Assembly: GCF_000970205.1 (NCBI RefSeq)
Contig: NZ_CP009512.1
Coordinates: 868,001-932,000 of the forward strand
DNA from: Methanosarcina mazei S-6
Lineage (GTDB): Archaea; Halobacteriota; Methanosarcinia; Methanosarcinales; Methanosarcinaceae
Direction of reading: 5' to 3'
DNA length: 64,000 bases
Part shown: one piece after another, positions 39,022-45,816 of the stretch
Position numbering within the stretch: the stretch's first letter is position 1
Layout of the letters: every line of letters begins with the position of its first letter
Translations under genes and position numbers: made by a program
The notes under the pieces: model-generated
The model's input: the letters and a program-made list of their open reading frames with translations, nothing else
What the model was told of the DNA's origin: nothing
Databases searched by the model: none

Positions 39022-39093
39022 AAATGTTTGATCCATTGTATCATTAAATGTTTGATCCATTGTATCATTAAATGTTTGATCCATTGTACCATT
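39022..39093. repeat. 24-bp tandem repeat, three copies
   Basis: The unit AAATGTTTGATCCATTGTAT plus CATT is repeated three times, almost perfectly, inside the 976-bp element after the second cargo ORF. Confidence 0.85.
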
Positions 39094-39185
39094 CACAGTA
39101 AGGGATATACACATAGAGTAAATACTTAGACATTTTAAGCCTGTCATAGCTTTTCAACGTGTATTCTGACTTTTCGGATAGGTTC

Positions 39186-39275
39186 TAAAACAAGGATTGA
39201 AACTCTCCGAAACTCAGATATTTTTGAAATTCGGAGATATTCCCGAACAAGATCCACTAAAACAAGGATTGAAAC
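39186..39275 (+). CRISPR. Remnant of a second CRISPR array: truncated repeat, spacer, full repeat
   Basis: TAAAACAAGGATTGAAAC (to 39203) is the right half of a repeat whose left half is replaced by the end of the 976-bp element. A 35-base spacer (39204-39238) follows, then a full 37-base repeat at 39239-39275 (ATTCCCGAACAAGATCCACT, ending GGATTGAAAC). This repeat type is unlike the type I-D one except for the shared ATTGAAAC handle. It resembles the ATTCGCGAGCAAGATCC repeats I recall from Methanosarcina mazei. Confidence 0.85.
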
Positions 39276-39333
39276 CAGTTTTCCGGTGATGCCTTTCAGG
39301 CCTGAATAGAATCAACATTAGCAAACTTTAATG

Positions 39334-39728
39334 TATATCCCACATTCCGCGGTATTTTTTTCAAAAATCAATGATTTTCCCGACAGCGTTTTTCAAACAG
39401 AGTAAAGTAATTTTGGCCCATGATGGAACTTGGCGAATATTGAATGATATCGTTTTTTGGTCTCTAAATACACCATATTATTACTTCTGGGCAATGTCGC
39501 GAATTTGCTGTAATTCCAAGTTAATTTTTAGGAGACTGTATGCAAAACCAATCTATCGGTCTCGAATTTTTGACTCAAAAACTTCTTAAATTTGTAATTT
39601 TACAGAAAAATTGACACACTACCTGCTTTTGCCTACTGCATAAAAGTCCAATAAATCCACTTTTAATTGAAAATCGATAGCAAGAACAATTGTGAATATT
39701 CTAAACTTTACTGCGGAATGTGGGTATA
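39334..39728. mobile_element. Small inverted-repeat element (MITE-like), 395 bp
   Basis: Left end TATATCCCACATTCCGCGGT at 39334-39353 and right end TACTGCGGAATGTGGGTATA at 39709-39728 are inverted copies with two or three differences. The interior has no credible gene; a 72-codon ORF there shows no family features. It could be a non-autonomous element or the shell of a decayed insertion sequence. I could not define a target duplication. Confidence 0.55.
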
Positions 39729-39760
39729 TTTATTTATTCTATTATAACATATTATAATAC

Positions 39761-40012
39761 ATGTCTACTATAGCTATAGATCCGGATGTAAAGGAATCAC
39801 TTAAAGAGTTAAAGTTAGCTCCCGAAGAGTCTTATAATTCAGTAGTTAAGAGACTTATTGGGGAAGTTAAAAAGAAAGAAGATTACAGTCCTATGTTTCC
39901 AAAAGAAGAAAAACAAGGACATAAGGAATCTCATATAAATGATTTTGATGCCTGGTTAGAAAAGAAGCTGGTAGAAGATAAAAACATTTTAGATGCACTT
40001 GGAAGAAAGTGA
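39761..40012 (+). CDS. Antitoxin of a Doc-type toxin-antitoxin pair
   Basis: An 83-residue protein opening with STIAIDPDVKESLKELKLAPEESYNSVVKRLIGE, a ribbon-helix-helix/VapB-like layout seen in many archaeal antitoxins, followed by a charged tail ending AWLEKKLVEDKNILDALGRK. It overlaps the downstream Doc-like gene by about 20 bases, the usual antitoxin-first arrangement. The start ATG lies just after the small inverted-repeat element, whose AT-rich edge (39730-39757) probably contains the promoter. Confidence 0.7.
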   Translation: MSTIAIDPDVKESLKELKLAPEESYNSVVKRLIGEVKKKEDYSPMFPKEEKQGHKESHINDFDAWLEKKLVEDKNILDALGRK

Positions 40013-40403
40013 TGTTTTGATCAGCTTAATTGAGATTTTGAAAATTCATCAAAAGGTTATAGATTACGATAAATTTAAAGATCCGGATGATTATACACCC
40101 GCAATACGTTCTTTAGCTACTTTAGAATTAATGTTTGAATATTTGATAAAAGAATCCAATACTATTTTCGAAAATGCCGCTGTAATAGTCTACACTATTG
40201 TTGCAAAACATCCGTTTTTCAATGGAAATAAAAGAACTGGTTATGAAGCCATGAATTTTATTATTGAAGATGGAGGATACAGGTTTACGTCTACAGATGA
40301 AGAGATGATAGAATTCATAATTAGAGTGGCTACAACAGAAAATGAGATGTCAATTGAAGAAATAAAAGAATGGATAATTCGACATACGGAAAAAATACTA
40401 TAA
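39993..40403 (+). CDS. doc: Doc/Fic-family toxin
   Basis: A 136-residue Fic-fold toxin of the Doc type. The signature is VAKHPFFNGNKRTGYEAMNFI, close to the Doc motif HxFx(D/N)GNKR. Doc kinases phosphorylate elongation factor Tu in bacteria; related Fic enzymes add AMP. The histidine, asparagine and arginine needed are all present, so the toxin looks intact. A TTG at 40017 behind GAAAGTGAT is an alternative start and would remove the overlap with the antitoxin. The gene ends 36 bases before a solo CRISPR repeat. Confidence 0.82.
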   Translation: MHLEESDVLISLIEILKIHQKVIDYDKFKDPDDYTPAIRSLATLELMFEYLIKESNTIFENAAVIVYTIVAKHPFFNGNKRTGYEAMNFIIEDGGYRFTSTDEEMIEFIIRVATTENEMSIEEIKEWIIRHTEKIL

Positions 40404-40439
40404 CCTCGAATCAAAGAGATTTACAGGGTACAAGTAATA

Positions 40440-40476
40440 ATTCGCGAGCAAGATCCACTAAAATAAGGATTGAAAC
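40440..40476 (+). CRISPR. Solo repeat of the second CRISPR type
   Basis: A single 37-base repeat (ATTCGCGAGCAAGATCCACT, ending AAATAAGGATTGAAAC) with no partner within spacer distance. The 36 bases between the Doc stop codon and this repeat are spacer-sized, so a spacer may survive there. Confidence 0.85.
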
Positions 40477-40753
40477 GTGACCTGAATCTGATAGTTGCTC
40501 CAAAACGGCTCTTCAATGTTTCGAATGGTTAACTTAAATTTTCCTGGTATAGAAGTAGCATGCACAAAATATAGGAACAGATGTTGTTGAAAATCACATT
40601 CAAGCTTGATGTTCTCAATTTGATCTGAACATATTTTAACCAGGCAATTATTTTCAACCCACACAAAACAGTGAAGAGCCACAAACCTACCAGGGCAACT
40701 ACAAAAAAGGAAATAATGGCGATAATAATGGTTTTTGTTTTTGGTTTATTCAA
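40477..40753 (-). pseudogene. Broken gene for a membrane-anchored or exported small protein
   Basis: Minus-strand reading begins with TTG at 40753 and gives MNKPKTKTIIIAIISFFVVALVGLW as an N-terminal membrane segment. It then loses frame near 40672; the adjoining frame continues with a protein-like CFVWVENNCLVKICSDQIE and PGKFKLTIRNIEEPFWS. A one-base change explains the split. The reading then runs into the CRISPR repeat, so the 3' end is missing. Family not recognised. Confidence 0.45.
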
Positions 40754-40825
40754 TTGTTAATTTTTTATAGATCTCAACCGCTTTTTGAAATAAAACACGT
40801 TCAGTCCGACAACGCAGACGAGCGT

Positions 40826-41479
40826 CTAGGCGATCAGGAGTTCGGTCTGCTCCCTCGAAAAAAGTCCCACGAGAATCCCGACAAAGGCCCACCAGTGGGT
40901 GGCGAACACCACGGCGTTGCGCTTGCTTTGATAGAGTGCGTAGCCCGCAGAGAGCGCCGCGAGAAGCACGAGGAGCATTTGAAGATAGATTCCGAGCTGG
41001 GAGCTACTCTGGATGCCAAAGGAAAAAGCATACACGCCGATATTAGCTAGCACCGCAACGCTTGACCACCCCAGATACATCCCGACTCCGCCCTGCAGGA
41101 ATAGCTTCTCCTGGATATTCGCAAAACCCTGTTCCAATAGTTGGGGAAACGCCTTGAGCAAAGCGAAGTACATAAAGAGGAAAATGAGCACCGTCAACAG
41201 CAGCAATTCCCGCTCAGCCGCCATGAGCCAGAGGGTAAAACAGACGTATACCGACGAGAGCCAGAGATACACCGGCCTTGAAAATGTCCGTGTGCCAAAG
41301 AGATGCAGCAGCGCGTAGATGCTTGAAAACATGGTTATCACTCCCCAAATGGCAAAAGTATACCCGGCTGGGGTGATGAGCAGTTCATTGAAATTACTGC
41401 CTCCGCTAAAAGACGAGAAAAAAATGCTGAAAATCTGCGAAACCGCTGTGACAAAAAAGATGATTTTATAGATTCGCAT
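40826..41479 (-). CDS. TspO/MBR-like (tryptophan-rich sensory) membrane protein
   Basis: A 217-residue membrane protein with six or so hydrophobic segments. The segment LLITPAGYTFAIWGVIT resembles the conserved region of the TspO family, which binds porphyrins and other hydrophobic ligands; the later WSSVAVLANIGVYAF and ATHWWAFVGILVG segments fit as well. It is longer than classical TspO. The gene is visibly richer in G and C than its neighbours and sits alone between CRISPR fragments, suggesting horizontal acquisition from a different lineage. Role unknown. Confidence 0.62.
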   Translation of the reverse strand: MRIYKIIFFVTAVSQIFSIFFSSFSGGSNFNELLITPAGYTFAIWGVITMFSSIYALLHLFGTRTFSRPVYLWLSSVYVCFTLWLMAAERELLLLTVLIFLFMYFALLKAFPQLLEQGFANIQEKLFLQGGVGMYLGWSSVAVLANIGVYAFSFGIQSSSQLGIYLQMLLVLLAALSAGYALYQSKRNAVVFATHWWAFVGILVGLFSREQTELLIA

Positions 41480-41511
41480 ATTGTTATGGTTGGATGTTCA
41501 TAGCATTTTAA

Positions 41512-41735
41512 TTATTCTGCCCAAAGTTTGGCGATGTTCTTTTGAGTTTTTTGCCCGTAAATTTCAATCAGCATTTTGGCGTACTCGACGAGCATCCGCC
41601 CGGCTTCGATATCCTCCCCAATTTTTTTAGGATGGTGAGAGGCTGGAGAGGGATTTCATATTCATTAATCTTATTTGGCGAAATATTACCTTGGTCTCCG
41701 CCATCTGAAGCTACCTGAAAATAGTCGTAAATTCA
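41512..41735 (-). pseudogene. 3' remnant of a type I restriction specificity gene (hsdS)
   Basis: On the minus strand this reads YFQVASDGGDQGNIS, NKINEYEIPLQPL and, after a one-base frame change near 41640, PKKIGEDIEAG, AKMLIEIYGQKTQKNIAKLW and a stop. The middle piece matches the usual end of a target-recognition domain (ipLPpL), and the tail matches the terminal coiled coil of HsdS. No hsdM or hsdR is nearby. It is a relic in a defence-rich stretch. Confidence 0.5.
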
Positions 41736-41838
41736 TTAGAAAATAATATGACTTCAAAAAACTTTTGAAGTTTTTGTTCATTTGGTCTTACGAGACCAAC
41801 GCGCTGATTGAGAAGCAAACTATTAATTTGAGAAACAG

Positions 41839-41946
41839 ATTCGAGAGCATATCCACTAAAACAAGGATTGAAACTTGAGAGGATTCAAGCTCTCGCAGAT
41901 GGACGGGTTATTCGCGAGCAAAATCCATTAAAACAAGGATTGAAAC
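41839..41946 (+). CRISPR. Second-type CRISPR remnant: two repeats and one spacer
   Basis: A 36-base repeat (41839-41874, ATTCGAGAGCATATCCACT...) with several changes, a 35-base spacer (41875-41909) and a 37-base repeat (41910-41946, ATTCGCGAGCAAAATCCATT...). Same orientation as the other remnants. No leader or cas gene is nearby. Confidence 0.85.
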
Positions 41947-42082
41947 AGTCTCATTAATCCAAACCCAAAAAAGTACCTTTCGCCGGGTCAGAGCCCAAAC
42001 AAGGAACCTTTTTTTCCTTGTGGCTTTACCCTGCTATGTGTCTTCATGGAGCGGATCCGAAGGACGGCAGAAAAGGAAAAAC

Positions 42083-42433
42083 TTACTTCTTGTAACCAAA
42101 TACTTTATCGTATTTTTTATGATCGATTATATCAATCACTATTACGAGAGTTTCAACGCCCGAATTACCAGCTGTAAGTGTGTAAAGCATTCTCCAGAAG
42201 CCTGGGAGTTCCACTCTAAACAGGTTATTTACTCCATATTTGGTTTTATATTCTGAAGGAATTAATCTTTTAGCAACTGGATTTCCATAATGAACATCGT
42301 TTTTTATTAACTCTATTTTCTGATGAAAAGCATTAAGAATTGTCTCTTCCTGCTTTGAGTCCGAAGCCTTACTTATCAGATATTCGTATGCCTCCTCAGC
42401 TTCGGGAGTTAATCTTACACTTACACGCTCCAT
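42083..42433 (-). CDS. RelE/ParE-superfamily toxin
   Basis: A protein of about 116 residues with the RelE/ParE fold. The C-terminal strand pattern is clear: NNLFRVELPGFWRMLYTL, then VETLVIVIDIIDHKKYDKVFGYKK. Toxins of this group cut mRNA on the ribosome or poison gyrase; the basic and tyrosine residues near the end suit the mRNA-cutting type. I start at ATG 42433, preceded by GTGA; a GTG at 42442 is also in frame. It follows the 42446-42724 gene by a few bases on the same strand, giving an antitoxin-toxin pair. Confidence 0.72.
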   Translation of the reverse strand: MERVSVRLTPEAEEAYEYLISKASDSKQEETILNAFHQKIELIKNDVHYGNPVAKRLIPSEYKTKYGVNNLFRVELPGFWRMLYTLTAGNSGVETLVIVIDIIDHKKYDKVFGYKK

Positions 42434-42445
42434 GCTATTCACGTT

Positions 42446-42724
42446 TTATAGCTCGCGTCCGTAAATCGCAACATTCCTTAAATTATGATTTGTGTTGTGA
42501 ATCCAGGTTATCCCTCTTAACCCAACAGCTATTTTATTACTTTTTTCCAGGTATTCCAAAATAGTCATTAAAGTATTGTGGTTTACCTGCCGAGGAAGCG
42601 CTTTTTTTAGTTCCGGAATAGTTATAACACTATTTGGGCTGTTTTGTATAGCATCTTCTACCATAATAATAGTGTTAAGAGTTGGAGAAGGTTTTATCTT
42701 ATCAGAATTTAATGCCTCTGCCAT
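42446..42724 (-). CDS. Probable helix-turn-helix antitoxin
   Basis: A 92-residue protein that looks like a small winged-helix domain: TIIMVEDAIQNSPNSVITIPELKKALPRQVNHNTLMTILEYLEKSNKIAVGLRGITWI. This fits a DNA-binding antitoxin that represses its own operon. It lies immediately upstream of the RelE-like gene and is probably co-transcribed. I know of similar pairs in methanogens but cannot name the family. ATG at 42724. Confidence 0.65.
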   Translation of the reverse strand: MAEALNSDKIKPSPTLNTIIMVEDAIQNSPNSVITIPELKKALPRQVNHNTLMTILEYLEKSNKIAVGLRGITWIHNTNHNLRNVAIYGREL

Positions 42725-42945
42725 TTATTCACTTCCATAGATTTGAAATCATTATGTAAGAAATCATTATTAGTTAATAACTTATTTGCATCAATAAATA
42801 CCTGTGGTTTACGGTGACATCTGGCAGAAGAGACATTCCTTATTTTAAGAGGTGGATATGGCTTAATTCATTTCCGCTTTTTGCAGATCTCAACGGCTCT
42901 TACTATTTTTGCTCTTCCGTAGATCAAGATCTCTTCTCTATTCCT

Positions 42946-43062
42946 ATTCCCGATCAAGATCCACAAAAACAAGGATTGAAACTGTAATCTGTTCCGTGAA
43001 TCAATACAAACTGCTGAGACTTTTTATTCGCGAGCAAGATCCACTAAAACAAGGATTGAAAC
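42946..43062 (+). CRISPR. Second-type CRISPR remnant: two repeats and one spacer
   Basis: Repeats at 42946-42982 (ATTCCCGATCAAGATCCAC...) and 43026-43062 (ATTCGCGAGCAAGATCCACT...) enclose a 43-base spacer, longer than the others. The second matches what looks like the consensus. The end of the RNB gene lies 42 bases further on, which leaves room for one more spacer. Confidence 0.87.
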
Positions 43063-43104
43063 TAAAAAACCATGGCAGTTTTCACTACAACCTCGAGACC
43101 GGCA

Positions 43105-44904
43105 TCAACTTCCTGTCACTAAAGTGTATATCATTGCTCTGGCTGCTAGCCTTTTGGCCCTTTGCTTTTTTCCTGCCTGGCCGGTGCTGGTCGAGGAGCC
43201 AAAAGTACAGGTACAGGTGAAGATTGGCCTGTTGGTTGCGCCTTCCATCTCAAAGGAATAAGCTGGCAAGGGAAGTTTTTTTGCCTGACAGTATTCTTGC
43301 AGGGCAAAGATCGGGTCTTTTGACGTGTTAATTGTTGGGTCTTTTGACGCATTAATTGTTATTTCTTCCTGACTGGCTGGCGAATCTTCTATCCTGATCT
43401 TCAAGTTCGGAGCAGGTAAGCCCAGAATAGTTGCTAGAAGGCCTGCGGACGCTTGCTGCATGGCACCTTTTTTTGTCAGGTCTTCGTATGCAGCGGACCG
43501 GTACTCTCTGTCACCGATTCTAATTGCACTTATGGCGGTGAATGCAGGCAGGTTGCTTCGCGTAGTTTCTGTCACTTCGTATACTGGCATCTGCCAGCCC
43601 GATATATGTTGTGCGATGTCGAAGACCGAGACGGCTTTCTGAGGCGCGGTTGCGATATCCTCCAGCAGCGCTATTTTAAGCTCAGTCCATTTTTCGCCAT
43701 CAGGAGCTTGCAGGAGTACCAGCCCTGCGCAGATAACCGGCAGCTTGGCAAGGCGTTTCAGAAAGGCATCGAAATAAGCCTCGGGGCAGTCTTTACCCTC
43801 CCGGATCAGTACTTTGGTGATGCGCTCGAAGTCTGTATCGTTTGCATCTTCGATCCGATTACCCCGGATAGCCAACTCAGCTTCTTTATATGCCTTTTCC
43901 TTCATGTATTCGCTTTTAGCCCTGTCGTTTTCGATGTGCCTCATGTTGATATGCGATGCAATTGCCTGAATCTCTTCTTTAGAATGGGGCAAGGGCTCTT
44001 TTCGGATGTATGCACGGATCTGCTGGTGATTCACGAGATCAGCATACCTTCGGATGGGTGAGGTGAAGTGTGTATACGCTCCGAGGTTCAGTCCGAAATG
44101 GCCCATGATTACGGGGCCGTATTCCGCTCTATTGAGCATCATGTACGTGGTATGCCTGACGGCAGCTATGTTTACCTCAGGAATAAAAGCCATGCTTTCG
44201 AGCAACTTCAGCAAGTTCTCCCGCTCAGGGGTGGCACTCCGGGCTGTATGGTTACGGAAAAGAATAGGGATGTCATTTCTGACCGCATACTCTGCTATGG
44301 CCATGTTAGCGAGAATCATCAGCTCCTGGATGATAACGTAGCCTATGGTATCCCCTCTGCATCTCAACTGCCGCACCGACCCTTCTTCACTCGTCACCAG
44401 CCCCCTCCCCAGGTCGTAGAATGCGAGCGCTCCATGGCTACGGCGTTGCATTAAAAGGCCGCTTGTGAGCTGGCTTATGAGCTTGATGAGAGCATGCTGT
44501 GGGTGCTCTCTATCAGAGAGAATACGGGGGACGTCAGAGAATGCTAGCCGGGCTTCGCTTGTCATTATAGTCCGTAAAAGCCCTGTTTCGAGGATCGACA
44601 AATCTCTATTGAGGATAATATCCACGGCAAGGACATACTTCTCCTCTCCCGGCCATAGGGATAGCTTCCCGTCTGCGAGCCGCCTGGGTAACATCGGGCT
44701 GTTGCCGTTTGCATAATACCTGGTCTCGACCCGAGACATTGCAAATCTATCAAGCTCTGAATTTTTCGGAACGACCTTTGCGACGTCCGCAATCATGACC
44801 ACGACGTGCCAGCCCCCATTTTCCGTGACTTCCACCCAGATTGCATCATCCATGTCCCGTGTTGTCACGTCATCAATCGTAATACCTCTGAGCATATCCA
44901 GCAT
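43105..44904 (-). CDS. RNB-domain (RNase II/R-like) 3'-5' exonuclease with two C-terminal dsRNA-binding domains
   Basis: A protein of about 599 residues. The RNB catalytic domain starts at once: TIDDVTTRDMDDAI carries four aspartates (residues 11, 17, 19, 20 from the start used) with the spacing of the RNase II active site, and HFTSPIRRYADLVNHQ lies near residue 285. There is no cold-shock domain in front and no S1 domain behind. Instead two dsRNA-binding folds follow: one with PVYEVTETTR, PAFTAISAIR and TKKGAMQQASAGLL, and a terminal one with DPIFALQEYCQ, PAYSFEMEG and KKQRAKRLAARA, separated by a short SKDPTIN repeat. The gene is GC-rich. ATG 44904 lies about 30 bases past a TATA-like tract; an upstream TTG at 44922 is possible. 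Confidence 0.8.
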   Translation of the reverse strand: MLDMLRGITIDDVTTRDMDDAIWVEVTENGGWHVVVMIADVAKVVPKNSELDRFAMSRVETRYYANGNSPMLPRRLADGKLSLWPGEEKYVLAVDIILNRDLSILETGLLRTIMTSEARLAFSDVPRILSDREHPQHALIKLISQLTSGLLMQRRSHGALAFYDLGRGLVTSEEGSVRQLRCRGDTIGYVIIQELMILANMAIAEYAVRNDIPILFRNHTARSATPERENLLKLLESMAFIPEVNIAAVRHTTYMMLNRAEYGPVIMGHFGLNLGAYTHFTSPIRRYADLVNHQQIRAYIRKEPLPHSKEEIQAIASHINMRHIENDRAKSEYMKEKAYKEAELAIRGNRIEDANDTDFERITKVLIREGKDCPEAYFDAFLKRLAKLPVICAGLVLLQAPDGEKWTELKIALLEDIATAPQKAVSVFDIAQHISGWQMPVYEVTETTRSNLPAFTAISAIRIGDREYRSAAYEDLTKKGAMQQASAGLLATILGLPAPNLKIRIEDSPASQEEITINASKDPTINTSKDPIFALQEYCQAKKLPLPAYSFEMEGATNRPIFTCTCTFGSSTSTGQAGKKQRAKRLAARAMIYTLVTGS

Positions 44905-45192
44905 AATACCACTTAGGTGCAAAATTTGGTATGCTTTCCTTATATGTATATTGGTAGGTAAAAAAGTGGTAAGGGGTTCTTATTTTTATGAAAAATTGTT
45001 TCACAGATTTTGCTCATATTTATGTGAAGACGCGTAAAATCACTGAGCCTTTAGCTCACGGGATATAAGCTTCAACTTAAACCCTGATTCCGTATATAAT
45101 ATTCTGCTGGTTCCTTTGACATTTCCTATGCTAGACGAAAAATGTCCATCACTCAATAACGTATTTTCTCCCCAATAGAGCCTGTAGACTTA

Positions 45193-45253
45193 CCCTCGAT
45201 AGAGGGAGGAATGAAACAGGAAGCTTTCAGTCTTTAGCTGAGTGGTAGTTCAC
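45193..45253 (+). ncRNA. Second orphan IS605-type right end / omega-RNA-like segment
   Basis: It shares with 17152-17213 the CCCTC-GATA-GAGGG hairpin, the GAGGGAGGAATGAA stretch and the terminal GAGTGGTAGTTCAC. The second stem is weaker, and its loop TCTTTAG is the reverse complement of the loop CTAAAGA in the other copy. No transposase or tnpB is adjacent. Probably a solo element end; a functional guide RNA cannot be excluded. Confidence 0.45.
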
Positions 45254-45281
45254 GGACGTGAACTATAAAACGTGAATAAGC

Positions 45282-45479
45282 ATGAACATAAAAAGGACAG
45301 GTTATCCAGAAGAAATAAATGTTAGCTGGTATACAATGGACCCATTACATTACCCTGTGTTCAATCAAAATGATGGATATCTCGGTGCAGTTCTCAGCCA
45401 GAGTGGTTTCCTGAGCATGGAAAGGCTGGCAGAAGCTGTAAGAAAGGCAAAAGCAAAAATGGCCAGATATCCATGGTGA
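45282..45479 (+). CDS. Small hypothetical protein
   Basis: A 65-residue ORF with an ordinary amino-acid mix (EEINVSWYTMDPLHYPVFN, then GYLGAVLSQSGFLSMERLAEAVRKAKAKMARYPW). There is no clear ribosome site before the ATG, and no family is recognised. It begins about 30 bases after the omega-RNA-like segment and ends before a solo CRISPR repeat, so it may be a gene fragment caught in the patchwork. Confidence 0.35.
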   Translation: MNIKRTGYPEEINVSWYTMDPLHYPVFNQNDGYLGAVLSQSGFLSMERLAEAVRKAKAKMARYPW

Positions 45480-45536
45480 TTGATACGCATCAGGGGGTCC
45501 ATTCACACTCAACGAAATAATTACTCGTCCCCAAAT

Positions 45537-45573
45537 TTTCGCGAGCAAGATCCATTAAAACAAGGATTGAAAG
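45537..45573 (+). CRISPR. Solo repeat of the second CRISPR type, degenerate end
   Basis: A 37-base repeat starting TTTCGCGAGCAAGATCCATT and ending GGATTGAAAG, with both terminal bases altered. It is the last copy found in the window, 6.3 kb from the first. Terminal degeneration is what the distal end of an array usually shows. Confidence 0.8.
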
Positions 45574-45816
45574 TAAACAACATACTGATATACTAAGACT
45601 AATCGATAGTGGTTCTCAAACAAAACAACTAACATCAAAAATCTAACTGAGAAATTTACAGTTTTTTCATCCATTAAGACTATAAACTGAAGCGTTTTTT
45701 ACATACCACTGGAAGTGAAAATCCATGTAGTGGAACCAGCGGTTATATGAGGAAAAAATAAATATTAATTTATATAGTGCGAACATAACGGAATTCAAAA
45801 ATATAGGGGTGTTATT

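Larger units (their letters stand above)
38210..39185. mobile_element. Transposase-less element with 17-bp inverted ends
   Basis: A 976-bp segment bounded by GAGCCTATCCGAAAAGT (38210-38226) and its inverted copy (39169-39185), matching at 16 of 17 positions and flanked by TAA on both sides (38207-38209 and 39186-39188). Such ends and a three-base duplication resemble IS5-type elements. No transposase is encoded; instead there are two small ORFs and a 24-bp tandem repeat. It separates the last type I-D repeat from a truncated repeat of the second CRISPR type. Confidence 0.7.

Noticed and set aside
40754-41318. Overlapping plus-strand ORFs
   Set aside because: Antisense shadows of the TspO-like gene, which has a coherent membrane topology on the minus strand.
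43453-44061. 202-codon plus-strand ORF
   Set aside because: Antisense to the RNB gene, whose catalytic motifs fix the coding strand.
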